DNA from: Bathymodiolus brooksi
Lineage: Eukaryota; Mollusca; Bivalvia; Mytilida; Modiolidae
Length of the DNA: 64,000 nucleotides
NCBI GenBank assembly: GCA_963680875.1
Contig: OY804579.1
Location: forward strand, 26,769,804 to 26,833,803
Reading direction: 5' to 3'
Part shown: piece after piece, positions 9,721 to 22,358 of the stretch
Position numbering within the stretch: the stretch's first letter is position 1
How the letters are laid out: the number at the start of each line of letters is the position of its first letter
The notes under the pieces: model-generated
Database searches by the model: none
Seen by the model: only the letters and a program-made list of their open reading frames with translations
What the model was told of the DNA's origin: nothing
Made by a program: the position numbers and the translations under genes

Positions 9721-11121
9721 AGCTCACCTGACCCAAAGGGCCATGTGAGGTATTGCCATCACTTGGCGTCCGTCATCCGTCCGTTAACTTTTTCATATTT
9801 TAATCTTCTCCTCTGAAACAACTTGGCCAAATGGAACCAAACTTGGCAGTAAACATCTATGTAAGGTCCTCTATAAAGTTTCTCCATTTAGTCCATTTGG
9901 CCTACAAACATGGCCGCCAAGATTAATTCTTTTAGCTCACCTGACCCAAAGGGTCATGTGAGGTATTGCCATCACTTGGCGTCCGTCGTCCGTCCGTTAA
10001 CTTTTCATATTTTAATCTACTCCTCTGAAACAACTGGACCAAATTGAACCAAACTTGGCAGAAGCATCTATATAAGGTCCTCTATAAAGTTTCTTCATTT
10101 CGTCCCATTCCGCCAACAAATATGGCCGCCAAGGGCAATTCTTGTTTCTGATTGGCTAATGTTAAATAAATCTTCTCCTCTGAAACTGCTTGGCCAAATG
10201 GAGCCAAACTTGGCAGGAAGCATCTATGTAAGATCCTCTATAAAACTTCTTCATTTAATTCCATTTGGCCAACAAACATGGCCACTGTTACTAAAAATAG
10301 AACATAGTGCAAAATTGCACGTTTTTGGTAACAACTCAAAAACCGTTAATAATATCAGAAATCTGACATGGGTAAAAATGATCAGCACAAGAAGATCTAA
10401 CTACCCTGAAATTTTGAAGAAAATCTGATTACCTATCTTGGAGTTATTGCCCTTTTTTCGTCAAATTTTCAAAATTTTAATACTTTTCGTTTTTTATTTC
10501 AAAAACTATAAGAGATAAACGTTAAGTTTAAACAGCAAACATGTGCAGCATGTCAAGATCTACATGCCCTGCAATTGTGAAGTAAATCTGATTACCCGTC
10601 TAGGAGTTATTGCCCTTTTTTATTTTTTATTTTTTTAGCTTAAACATTTTTGTCTGATATTTCAAAAACTATTAGAGATAAAGGTTAAGTTTAAATTGCA
10701 AACATGTGCAGCATATTAAGATCTACCTACCCTGTAATTTTGAAGTTAATTTGAGTACCCAATTTGGAGTTATTGCCCTTTTTTTCATCAAATTTTCAAA
10801 GTGTTAATACCTTTTGTCCTTTATTTCAAAAACTATAAGAGATAGATGTTCAGTTTAAACAGCAAACATGTTCAGCATGTCAAGATCAATCTAGCCTGCA
10901 ATTTTAAAGTAAATCTGATTACCCATCTTGAAGTTATTGCCCTTTTTTCATCAAATTTTAAAAATGTTAATACTTTTCATCCTTTATTTCAAAAACTATA
11001 AGAGATAGATGTTGAGTGTAAACTGAAAACATGTTCAGCTTGTCAAGATCTACATGCCCTGCAATTTGAAGTAAATCTGATTACCCGTCTAGGAGTTATT
11101 GCCCTTTTTTCATCATTTTTT
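9721..11121 (+). repeat. U7: family I unit, 1401 bp (type c)
   Basis: Counterpart of U2 at 6,993-bp offset, sharing GATGTTCAGTTT (about 10845) and the one-base-shorter GCAATTTGAAG in D5. Confidence 0.95.
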
Positions 11122-12536
11122 AGCTCACCTGACCCAAAGGGCCATGTGAGGTATTGCCATCACTTGGCGTCCGTCATCCGTCCGTTAACTTTTTCATATT
11201 TTAATCTTCTCCTCTGAAACAACTTGGCCAAATGGAACCAAACTTGGCAGTAAACATCTATGTAAGGTCTCTATAAAGTTTCTCCATTTAGTCCATTTGG
11301 CCTACAAACATGGCCGCCAAGATTAATTCTTTTAGCTCACCTGACCCAAAGGGTCATGTGAGGTATTGCCATCACTTGGCGTCCGTCGTCCATCCGTTAA
11401 CTTTTCATATTTTAATCTACTCCTCTGAAACAACTGGACCAAATTGTACCAAACTTGGCAGAAAGCATCTATATAAGGTCCTCTATAAAGTTTCTTCATT
11501 TCGTCCCATTCCGCCAACAAATATGGCCGCCAAGGGCAATTCTTGTTTCTGATTGGCTAATGTTAAAAAAATCTTCTCCTCTGAAACTGCTTGGCCAAAT
11601 GGAGCCAAACTTGGCAGGAAGCATCTATGTAAGATCCTCTATAAAACTTCTTCATTTAATTCCATTCGGCCAACAAACATGGCCGCTGTTACTAAAAATA
11701 GAACATAGGGTAAAATTGAGGGTAAAATTGCACGTTTTTGGTAACAACTCAAAAACCGTTAATAATATCAGAAATCTGACATGGGTAAAAATGATCAGCA
11801 CAGGAAGATCTAACTACCCTGAAATTTTGAAGAAAATCTGATTACCTATCTTGGAGTTATTGCCCTTTTTTCATCAAATTTTCAAAATTTTAATACTTCT
11901 CGTTTTTTATTTCAAAAACTATAAGAGATAGACGTTAAGTTTAAACAGCAAACATGTGCAGCATGTCAAGATCTACATGCCCTGCAATTGTGAAGTAAAT
12001 CTGATTACCCGTCTAGGAGTTATTGCCCTTTTTTATTTTTATTTTTTTTAATTTAAACATTTTTGTCTGATATTTCAAAAACTATTAGAGATAAAGGTTA
12101 AGTTTAAATTGCAAACATGTGCAGCATATTAAGATCTACATACACTGTAATTTTGAAGTTAATCTGAGTACCCAATTTGGAGTTATTGCCCTTTTTTTCG
12201 TCAAATTTTCAAAATGTTAATACCTTTTGTCCTTTATTTCAAAAACTATAAGAGATAGATGTTAAGTTTAAACAGCAAACATGTTCAGCATGTCAAGATC
12301 AATCTAGCCTGCAATTTTAAAGTAAATCTGATTACCCATCTTGAAGTTATTGCCCTTTTTTCATCAAATTTTTTAAAATGTTAATACTTTTCATCCTTTA
12401 TTTCAAAAACTATAAGAGATAGATGTTGAGTGTAAACTGAAAACATGTTCAGCTTGTCAAGATCTACATGCCCTGCAATTTTGAAGTAAATCTGATTACC
12501 CGTCTAGGAGTTATTGCCCTTTTTTCATCATTTTTT
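11122..12536 (+). repeat. U8: family II unit, 1415 bp (type d)
   Basis: Counterpart of U3. The family I to family II switch at its left edge is at the same place as at U2/U3, which shows that the boundary was copied with the block. Confidence 0.95.
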
Positions 12537-13964
12537 AGCTCACCTGACCCAAAGGGCCATGTGAGGTATTGCCATCACTTGGCGTCCGTCATCCGTCCGT
12601 TAACTTTTTCATATTTTAATCTTCTCCTCTGAAACAACTTGGCCAAATGGAACTTTTTCATATTTTAATCTTCTCCTCTGAAACAACTTGGCCAAATGGA
12701 ACCAAACTTGGCAGTAAACATCTATGTAAGGTCTCTATAAAGTTTCTCCATTTAGTCCATTTGGCCTACAAACATGGCCGCCAAGATTAATTCTTTTAGC
12801 TCACCTGACCCAAAGGGTCATGTGAGGTATTGCCATCACTTGGCGTCCGTCGTCCATCCGTTAACTTTTCATATTTTAATCTACTCCTCTGAAACAACTG
12901 GACCAAATTGTACCAAACTTGGCAGAAAGCATCTATATAAGGTCCTCTATAAAGTTTCTTCATTTCGTCCCATTCCGCCAACAAATATGGCCGCCAAGGG
13001 CAATTCTTGTTTCTGATTGGCTAATGTTAAAAAAATCTTCTCCTCTGAAACTGCTTGGCCAAATGGAGCCAAACTTGGCAGGAAGCATCTATGTAAGATC
13101 CTCTATAAAACTTCTTCATTTAATTCCATTCGGCCAACAAACATGGCCGCTGTTACTAAAAATAGAACATAGGGTAAAATTGAGGGTAAAATTGCACGTT
13201 TTTGGTAACAACTCAAAAACCGTTAATAATATCAGAAATCTGACATGGGTAAAAATGATCAGCACAGGAAGATCTAACTACCCTGAAATTTTGAAGAAAA
13301 TCTGATTACCTATCTTGGAGTTATTGCCCTTTTTTCATCAAATTTTCAAAATTTTAATACTTCTCGTTTTTTATTTCAAAAACTATAAGAGATAGACGTT
13401 AAGTTTAAACAGCAAACATGTGCAGCATGTCAAGATCTACATGCCCTGCAATTGTGAAGTAAATCTGATTACCCGTCTAGGAGTTATTGCCCTTTTTTAT
13501 TTTTATTTTTTTTAATTTAAACATTTTTGTCTGATATTTCAAAAACTATTAGAGATAAAGGTTAAGTTTAAATTGCAAACATGTGCAGCATATTAAGATC
13601 TACATACACTGTAATTTTGAAGTTAATCTGAGTACCCAATTTGGAGTTATTGCCCTTTTTTTCGTCAAATTTTCAAAATGTTAATACCTTTTGTCCTTTA
13701 TTTCAAAAACTATAAGAGATAGATGTTAACTTTAAACAGCAAACATGTTCAGCATGTCAAGATCAATCTAGCCTGCAATTTTAAAGTAAATCTGATTACC
13801 CATCTTGAAGTTATTGCCCTTTTTTCATCAAATTTTTAAAATGTTAATACTTTTCATCCTTTATTTCAAAAACTATAAAAGATAGATGTTGAGTGATGCC
13901 CTGCAATTTTGAAGTAAATCTGATTACCCATCTAGGAGTTATTGCCCTTTTTTCATAATTTTTT
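12537..13964 (+). repeat. U9: family II unit, 1428 bp (type e plus 49-bp duplication)
   Basis: Counterpart of U4, with the same 35-bp deletion (join at 13895/13896), but lengthened by a 49-bp tandem duplication in module A (12602-12699). This is the only unit in the window with that duplication. Confidence 0.95.
12602..12699 (+). repeat. 49-bp tandem duplication in module A of U9
   Basis: A 49-bp segment starting AACTTTTTCATATTTTAATC and ending GGCCAAATGG is present twice in direct succession (12602-12650 and 12651-12699). An AAC trinucleotide at both ends could have served as microhomology. Unique to this unit. Confidence 0.95.
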
Positions 13965-15360
13965 AGCTCACCTGACCCAAAGGGCCATGTGAGGTATTGC
14001 CATCACTTGGCGTCCGTCATCCGTCCGTTAACTTTTTCATATTTTAATCTTCTCCTCTGAAACAACTTGGCCAAATGGAACCAAACTTGGCAGTAAACAT
14101 CTATGTAAGGTCCTCTATAAGGTTTCTCCATTTAGTCCATTTGGCCTACAAACATGGCCACCAAGATTAATTCTTTTTAGCTCACCTGACCCAAAGGGTC
14201 ATGTGAGGTATTGCCATCACTTGGCGTCCGTCGTCCGTCCGTTAACTTTTCATATTTTAATCTACTCCTCTGAAACAACTGGACCAAATTGAACCAAACT
14301 TGGCAGAAGCATCTATATAAGGTCCTCTATAAAGTTTCTTCATTTCGTCCCATTCCGCCAACAAATATGGCCGCCAAGGGCAATTCTTGTTTCTGATTGG
14401 CTAATGTTAAATAAATCTTCTCCTCTGAAACTGCTTGGCCAAATGGAGCCAAACTTGGCAGGAAGCATCTATGTAAGATCCTCTATAAAACTTCTTCATT
14501 TAATTCCATTTGGCCAACAAACATGGCCACTGTTACTAAAAATAGAACATAGTGCAAAATTGCACGTTTTTGGTAACAACTCAAAAACCGTTAATAATAT
14601 CAGAAATCTGACATGGGTAAAAATGATCAGCACAAGAAGATCTAACTACCCTGAAATTTTGAAGAAAATCTGATTACCTATCTTGGAGTTATTGCCCTTT
14701 TTTCGTCAAATTTTCAAAATTTTAATACTTTTCGTTTTTTATTTCAAAAACTATAAGAGATAAACGTTAAGTTTAAACAGCAAACATGTGCAGCATGTCA
14801 AGATCTACATGCCCTGCAATTGTGAAGTAAATCTGATTACCCGTCTAGGGGTTATTGCCATTTTTTATTTTTTTAGCTTAAACATTTTTGTCTGATATTT
14901 CAAAAACTATTAGAGATAAAGGTTAAGTTTAAATTGCAAACATGTGCAGCATATTAAGATCTACCTACCCTGTAATTTTGAAGTTAATTTGAGTACCCAA
15001 TTTGGAGTTATTGCCCTTTTTTTCATCAAATTTTCAAAGTGTTAATACCTTTTGTCCTTTATTTCAAAAACTATAAGAGATAGATGTTAAGTTTAAACAG
15101 CAAACATGTTCAGCATGTCAAGATCAATCTAGCCTGCAATTTTAAAGTAAATCTGATTACCCATCTTGAAGTTATTGCCCTTTTTTCATCAAATTTTAAA
15201 AATGTTAATACTTTTCATCCTTTATTTCAAAAACTATAAGAGATAGATGTTGAGTGTAAACTGAAAACATGTTCAGCTTGTCAAGATCTACATGCCCTGC
15301 AATTTTGAAGTAAATCTGATTACCCGTCTAGGAGTTATTGCCCTTTTTTCATCATTTTTT
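13965..15360 (+). repeat. U10: family I unit, 1396 bp (type a)
   Basis: Counterpart of U5 with the same A and D2 marks. It closes the second pentamer copy. Confidence 0.95.
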
Positions 15361-16762
15361 AGCTCACCTGACCCAAAGGGCCATGTGAGGTATTGCCATC
15401 ACTTGGCGTCCGTCATCCGTCCGTTAACTTTTTCATATTTTAATCTTCTCCTCTGAAACAACTTGGCCAAATGGAACCAAACTTGGCAGTAAACATCTAT
15501 GTAAGGTCCTCTATAAAGTTTCTCCATTTAGTCCATTTGGCCTACAAACATGGCCGCCAAGATTAATTCTTTTAGCTCACCTGACCCAAAGGGTCATGTG
15601 AGGTATTGCCATCACTTGGCGTCCGTCGTCCGTCCGTTAACTTTTCATATTTTAATCTACTCCTCTGAAACAACTGGACCAAATTGAACCAAACTTGGCA
15701 GAAGCATCTATATAAGGTCCTCTATAAAGTTTCTTCATTTCGTCCCATTCCGCCAACAAATATGGCCGCCAAGGGCAATTCTTGTTTCTGATTGGCTAAT
15801 GTTAAATAAATCTTCTCCTCTGAAACTGCTTGGCCGAATGGAGCCAAACTTGGCAGGAAGCATCTATGTAAGATCCTCTATAAAACTTCTTCATTTAATT
15901 CCATTTGGCCAACAAACATGGCCACTGTTACTAAAAATAGAACATAGTGCAAAATTGCACGTTTTTGGTAACAACTCAAAAACCGTTAATAATATCAGAA
16001 ATCTGACATGGGTAAAAATGATCAGCACAAGAAGATCTAACTACCCTGAAATTTTGAAGAAAATCTGATTACCTATCTTGGAGTTATTGCCCTTTTTTCG
16101 TCAAATTTTCAAAATTTTAATACTTTTCGTTTTTTATTTCAAAAACTATAAGAGATAAACGTTAAGTTTAAACAGCAAACATGTGCAGCATGTCAAGATC
16201 TACATGCCCTGCAATTGTGAAGTAAATCTGATTACCCGTCTAGGAGTTATTGCCCTTTTTTATTTTTTATTTTTTTAGCTTAAACATTTTTGTCTGATAT
16301 TTCAAAAACTATTAGAGATAAAGGTTAAGTTTAAATTGCAAACATGTGCAGCATATTAAGATCTACCTACCCTGTAATTTTGAAGTTAATTTGAGTACCC
16401 AATTTGGAGTTATTGCCCTTTTTTTCATCAAATTTTCAAAGTGTTAATACCTTTTGTCCTTTATTTCAAAAACTATAAGAGATAGATGTTAAGTTTAAAC
16501 AGCAAACATGTTCAGCATGTCAAGATCAATCTAGCCTGCAATTTTAAAGTAAATCTGATTACCCATCTTGAAGTTATTGCCCTTTTTTCATCAAATTTTA
16601 AAAATGTTAATACTTTTCATCCTTTATTTCAAAAACTATAAGAGATAGATGTTGAGTGTAAACTGAAAACATGTTCAGCTTGTCAAGATCTACATGCCCT
16701 GCAATTTTGAAGTAAATCTGATTACCCGTCTAGGAGTTATTGCCCTTTTTTCATCATTTTTT
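15361..16762 (+). repeat. U11: family I unit, 1402 bp (type b)
   Basis: Carries TTGGCCGAATGG. With U12 it forms the only b-b doublet, an extra unit relative to the pentamer pattern and most simply a one-unit gain by unequal exchange. Confidence 0.95.
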
Positions 16763-18164
16763 AGCTCACCTGACCCAAAGGGCCATGTGAGGTATTGCCA
16801 TCACTTGGCGTCCGTCATCCGTCCGTTAACTTTTTCATATTTTAATCTTCTCCTCTGAAACAACTTGGCCAAATGGAACCAAACTTGGCAGTAAACATCT
16901 ATGTAAGGTCCTCTATAAAGTTTCTCCATTTAGTCCATTTGGCCTACAAACATGGCCGCCAAGATTAATTCTTTTAGCTCACCTGACCCAAAGGGTCATG
17001 TGAGGTATTGCCATCACTTGGCGTCCGTCGTCCGTCCGTTAACTTTTCATATTTTAATCTACTCCTCTGAAACAACTGGACCAAATTGAACCAAACTTGG
17101 CAGAAGCATCTATATAAGGTCCTCTATAAAGTTTCTTCATTTCGTCCCATTCCGCCAACAAATATGGCCGCCAAGGGCAATTCTTGTTTCTGATTGGCTA
17201 ATGTTAAATAAATCTTCTCCTCTGAAACTGCTTGGCCGAATGGAGCCAAACTTGGCAGGAAGCATCTATGTAAGATCCTCTATAAAACTTCTTCATTTAA
17301 TTCCATTTGGCCAACAAACATGGCCACTGTTACTAAAAATAGAACATAGTGCAAAATTGCACGTTTTTGGTAACAACTCAAAAACCGTTAATAATATCAG
17401 AAATCTGACATGGGTAAAAATGATCAGCACAAGAAGATCTAACTACCCTGAAATTTTGAAGAAAATCTGATTACCTATCTTGGAGTTATTGCCCTTTTTT
17501 CGTCAAATTTTCAAAATTTTAATACTTTTCGTTTTTTATTTCAAAAACTATAAGAGATAAACGTTAAGTTTAAACAGCAAACATGTGCAGCATGTCAAGA
17601 TCTACATGCCCTGCAATTGTGAAGTAAATCTGATTACCCGTCTAGGAGTTATTGCCCTTTTTTATTTTTTATTTTTTTAGCTTAAACATTTTTGTCTGAT
17701 ATTTCAAAAACTATTAGAGATAAAGGTTAAGTTTAAATTGCAAACATGTGCAGCATATTAAGATCTACCTACCCTGTAATTTTGAAGTTAATTTGAGTAC
17801 CCAATTTGGAGTTATTGCCCTTTTTTTCATCAAATTTTCAAAGTGTTAATACCTTTTGTCCTTTATTTCAAAAACTATAAGAGATAGATGTTAAGTTTAA
17901 ACAGCAAACATGTTCAGCATGTCAAGATCAATCTAGCCTGCAATTTTAAAGTAAATCTGATTACCCATCTTGAAGTTATTGCCCTTTTTTCATCAAATTT
18001 TAAAAATGTTAATACTTTTCATCCTTTATTTCAAAAACTATAAGAGATAGATGTTGAGTGTAAACTGAAAACATGTTCAGCTTGTCAAGATCTACATGCC
18101 CTGCAATTTTGAAGTAAATCTGATTACCCGTCTAGGAGTTATTGCCCTTTTTTCATCATTTTTT
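16763..18164 (+). repeat. U12: family I unit, 1402 bp (type b, second of doublet)
   Basis: Same length and core-C state as U11. The 18,731-bp offset block match (to U25) starts here, so U12 is the member of the doublet that is in register with the right copy. Confidence 0.95.
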
Positions 18165-19565
18165 AGCTCACCTGACCCAAAGGGCCATGTGAGGTATTGC
18201 CATCACTTGGCGTCCGTCATCCGTCCGTTAACTTTTTCATATTTTAATCTTCTCCTCTGAAACAACTTGGCCAAATGGAACCAAACTTGGCAGTAAACAT
18301 CTATGTAAGGTCCTCTATAAAGTTTCTCCATTTAGTCCATTTGGCCTACAAACATGGCCGCCAAGATTAATTCTTTTAGCTCACCTGACCCAAAGGGTCA
18401 TGTGAGGTATTGCCATCACTTGGCGTCCGTCGTCCGTCCGTTAACTTTTCATATTTTAATCTACTCCTCTGAAACAACTGGACCAAATTGAACCAAACTT
18501 GGCAGAAGCATCTATATAAGGTCCTCTATAAAGTTTCTTCATTTCGTCCCATTCCGCCAACAAATATGGCCGCCAAGGGCAATTCTTGTTTCTGATTGGC
18601 TAATGTTAAATAAATCTTCTCCTCTGAAACTGCTTGGCCAAATGGAGCCAAACTTGGCAGGAAGCATCTATGTAAGATCCTCTATAAAACTTCTTCATTT
18701 AATTCCATTTGGCCAACAAACATGGCCACTGTTACTAAAAATAGAACATAGTGCAAAATTGCACGTTTTTGGTAACAACTCAAAAACCGTTAATAATATC
18801 AGAAATCTGACATGGGTAAAAATGATCAGCACAAGAAGATCTAACTACCCTGAAATTTTGAAGAAAATCTGATTACCTATCTTGGAGTTATTGCCCTTTT
18901 TTCGTCAAATTTTCAAAATTTTAATACTTTTCGTTTTTTATTTCAAAAACTATAAGAGATAAACGTTAAGTTTAAACAGCAAACATGTGCAGCATGTCAA
19001 GATCTACATGCCCTGCAATTGTGAAGTAAATCTGATTACCCGTCTAGGAGTTATTGCCCTTTTTTATTTTTTATTTTTTTAGCTTAAACATTTTTGTCTG
19101 ATATTTCAAAAACTATTAGAGATAAAGGTTAAGTTTAAATTGCAAACATGTGCAGCATATTAAGATCTACCTACCCTGTAATTTTGAAGTTAATTTGAGT
19201 ACCCAATTTGGAGTTATTGCCCTTTTTTTCATCAAATTTTCAAAGTGTTAATACCTTTTGTCCTTTATTTCAAAAACTATAAGAGATAGATGTTCAGTTT
19301 AAACAGCAAACATGTTCAGCATGTCAAGATCAATCTAGCCTGCAATTTTAAAGTAAATCTGATTACCCATCTTGAAGTTATTGCCCTTTTTTCATCAAAT
19401 TTTAAAAATGTTAATACTTTTCATCCTTTATTTCAAAAACTATAAGAGATAGATGTTGAGTGTAAACTGAAAACATGTTCAGCTTGTCAAGATCTACATG
19501 CCCTGCAATTTGAAGTAAATCTGATTACCCGTCTAGGAGTTATTGCCCTTTTTTCATCATTTTTT
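18165..19565 (+). repeat. U13: family I unit, 1401 bp (type c)
   Basis: Has GATGTTCAGTTT (about 19290) and the short GCAATTTGAAG in D5. Its right neighbour is a type e unit, not the expected type d, so one unit is missing here relative to the pentamer. Confidence 0.95.
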
Positions 19566-20944
19566 AGCTCACCTGACCCAAAGGGCCATGTGAGGTATTG
19601 CCATCACTTGGCGTCCGTCATCCGTCCGTTAACTTTTTCATATTTTAATCTTCTCCTCTGAAACAACTTGGCCAAATGGAACCAAACTTGGCAGTAAACA
19701 TCTATGTAAGGTCTCTATAAAGTTTCTCCATTTAGTCCATTTGGCCTACAAACATGGCCGCCAAGATTAATTCTTTTAGCTCACCTGACCCAAAGGGTCA
19801 TGTGAGGTATTGCCATCACTTGGCGTCCGTCGTCCATCCGTTAACTTTTCATATTTTAATCTACTCCTCTGAAACAACTGGACCAAATTGTACCAAACTT
19901 GGCAGAAAGCATCTATATAAGGTCCTCTATAAAGTTTCTTCATTTCGTCCCATTCCGCCAACAAATATGGCCGCCAAGGGCAATTCTTGTTTCTGATTGG
20001 CTAATGTTAAAAAAATCTTCTCCTCTGAAACTGCTTGGCCAAATGGAGCCAAACTTGGCAGGAAGCATCTATGTAAGATCCTCTATAAAACTTCTTCATT
20101 TAATTCCATTCGGCCAACAAACATGGCCGCTGTTACTAAAAATAGAACATAGGGTAAAATTGAGGGTAAAATTGCACGTTTTTGGTAACAACTCAAAAAC
20201 CGTTAATAATATCAGAAATCTGACATGGGTAAAAATGATCAGCACAGGAAGATCTAACTACCCTGAAATTTTGAAGAAAATCTGATTACCTATCTTGGAG
20301 TTATTGCCCTTTTTTCATCAAATTTTCAAAATTTTAATACTTCTCGTTTTTTATTTCAAAAACTATAAGAGATAGACGTTAAGTTTAAACAGCAAACATG
20401 TGCAGCATGTCAAGATCTACATGCCCTGCAATTGTGAAGTAAATCTGATTACCCGTCTAGGAGTTATTGCCCTTTTTTATTTTTATTTTTTTTAATTTAA
20501 ACATTTTTCTCTGATATTTCAAAAACTATTAGAGATAAAGGTTAAGTTTAAATTGCAAACATGTGCAGCATATTAAGATCTACATACACTGTAATTTTGA
20601 AGTTAATCTGAGTACCCAATTTGGAGTTATTGCCCTTTTTTTCGTCAAATTTTCAAAATGTTAATACCTTTTGTCCTTTATTTCAAAAACTATAAGAGAT
20701 AGATGTTAACTTTAAACAGCAAACATGTTCAGCATGTCAAGATCAATCTAGCCTGCAATTTTAAAGTAAATCTGATTACCCATCTTGAAGTTATTGCCCT
20801 TTTTTCATCAAATTTTTAAAATGTTAATACTTTTCATCCTTTATTTCAAAAACTATAAAAGATAGATGTTGAGTGATGCCCTGCAATTTTGAAGTAAATC
20901 TGATTACCCATCTAGGAGTTATTGCTCTTTTTTCATAATTTTTT
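19566..20944 (+). repeat. U14: family II unit, 1379 bp (type e variant)
   Basis: Carries the 35-bp deletion (join at 20875/20876), plus two extra variants: C at 20509 in D2 and ATTGCTC for ATTGCCC near 20930. Following a type c unit directly, it looks like the product of a d/e exchange that removed one unit. U27 shares both extra variants. Confidence 0.95.
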
Positions 20945-22358
20945 AGCTCACCTGACCCAAAGGGCCATGTGAGGTATTGCCATCACTTGGCGTCCGTCAT
21001 CCGTCCGTTAACTTTTTCATATTTTAATCTTCTCCTCTGAAACAACTTGGCCAAATGGAACCAAACTTGGCAGTAAACATCTATGTAAGGTCCTCTATAA
21101 AGTTTCTCCATTTAGTCCATTTGGCCTACAAACATGGCCGCCAAGATTAATTCTTTTAGCTCACCTGACCCAAAGGGTCATGTGAGGTATTGCCATCACT
21201 TGGCGTCCGTCGTCCATCCGTTAACTTTTCATATTTTAATCTACTCCTCTGAAACAACTGGACCAAATTGTACCAAACTTGGCAGAAAGCATCTATATAA
21301 GGTCCTCTATAAAGTTTCTTCATTTCGTCCCATTCCGCCAACAAATATGGCCACCAAGGGCAATTCTTGTTTCTGATTGGCTAATGTTAAAAAAATCTTC
21401 TCCTCTGAAACTGCTTGGCCAAATGGAGCCAAACTTGGCAGGAAGCATCTATGTAAGATCTTCTATAAAACTTCTTCATTTAATTCCATTCGGCCAACAA
21501 ACATGGCCGCTGTTACTAAAAATAGAACATAGGGTAAAATTGAGGGTAAAATTGCACGTTTTTGGTAACAACTCAAAAACGTTAATAATATCAGAAATCT
21601 GACATGGGTAAAAATGATCAGCACAGGAAGATCTAACTACCCTGAAATTTTGAAGAAAATCTGATTACCTATCTTGGAGTTATTGCCCTTTTTTCATCAA
21701 ATTTTCAAAATTTTAATACTTCTCGTTTTTTATTTCAAAAACTATAAGAGATAGACGTTAAGTTTAAACAGCAAACATGTGCAGCATGTCAAGATCTACA
21801 TGCCCTGCAATTGTGAAGTAAATCTGATTACCCGTCTAGGAGTTATTGCCCTTTTTTATTTTTATTTTTTTTAATTTAAACATTTTTGTCTGATATTTCA
21901 AAAACTATTAGAGATAAAGGTTAAGTTTAAATTGCAAACATGTGCAGCATATTAAGATCTACATACACTGTAATTTTGAAGTTAATCTGAGTACCCAATT
22001 TGGAGTTATTGCCCTTTTTTTCGTCAAATTTTCAAAATGTTAATACCTTTTGTCCTTTATTTCAAAAACTATAAGAGATAGATGTTAACTTTAAACAGCA
22101 AACATGTTCAGCATGTCAAGATCAATCTAGCCTGCAATTTTAAAGTAAATCTGATTACCCATCTTGAAGTTATTGCCCTTTTTTCATCAAATTTTAAAAA
22201 TGTTAATACTTTTCATCCTTTATTTCAAAAACTATAAGAGATAGATGTTGAGTGTAAACTGAAAACATGTTCAGCTTGTCAAGATCTACATGCCCTGCAA
22301 TTTTGAAGTAAATCTGATTACCCGTCTAGGAGTTATTGCCCTTTTTTCATCATTTTTT
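20945..22358 (+). repeat. U15: family II unit, 1414 bp (type f)
   Basis: Marks are GGCCACC in B, AGATCTTCTATAAA in core C, and one missing C in CTCAAAAACGTTAAT. That single-base deletion shifts any reading frame through the C tail. D4 has GATGTTAACTTT. Same as U20 and U28. Confidence 0.95.

Larger units (their letters stand above)
8319..15360 (+). repeat. Higher-order repeat copy 2: pentamer b-c-d-e-a (7,042 bp)
   Basis: Repeats the preceding block unit for unit; the only length difference is a 49-bp tandem duplication in its fourth unit (12602-12699), and 7,042 minus 49 equals 6,993. No other difference was noticed at the marker sites checked. The close match implies recent block-level amplification or an assembly duplication. 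The following units start a third copy (15361 onward) that departs from the pattern by an extra 1402-bp unit and a missing 1415-bp unit. Confidence 0.88.
16763..22358 (+). repeat. Four-unit block b-c-e-f, left copy (5,596 bp)
   Basis: Units U12-U15 (1402, 1401, 1379, 1414 bp) recur in the same order at 35494-41089, offset 18,731 bp. A rare G-to-C change in D2 (20509, counterpart 39240) and the ATTGCTCTTTTTT variant near 20930 occur in both copies, so this block was copied as a piece. Confidence 0.85.
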
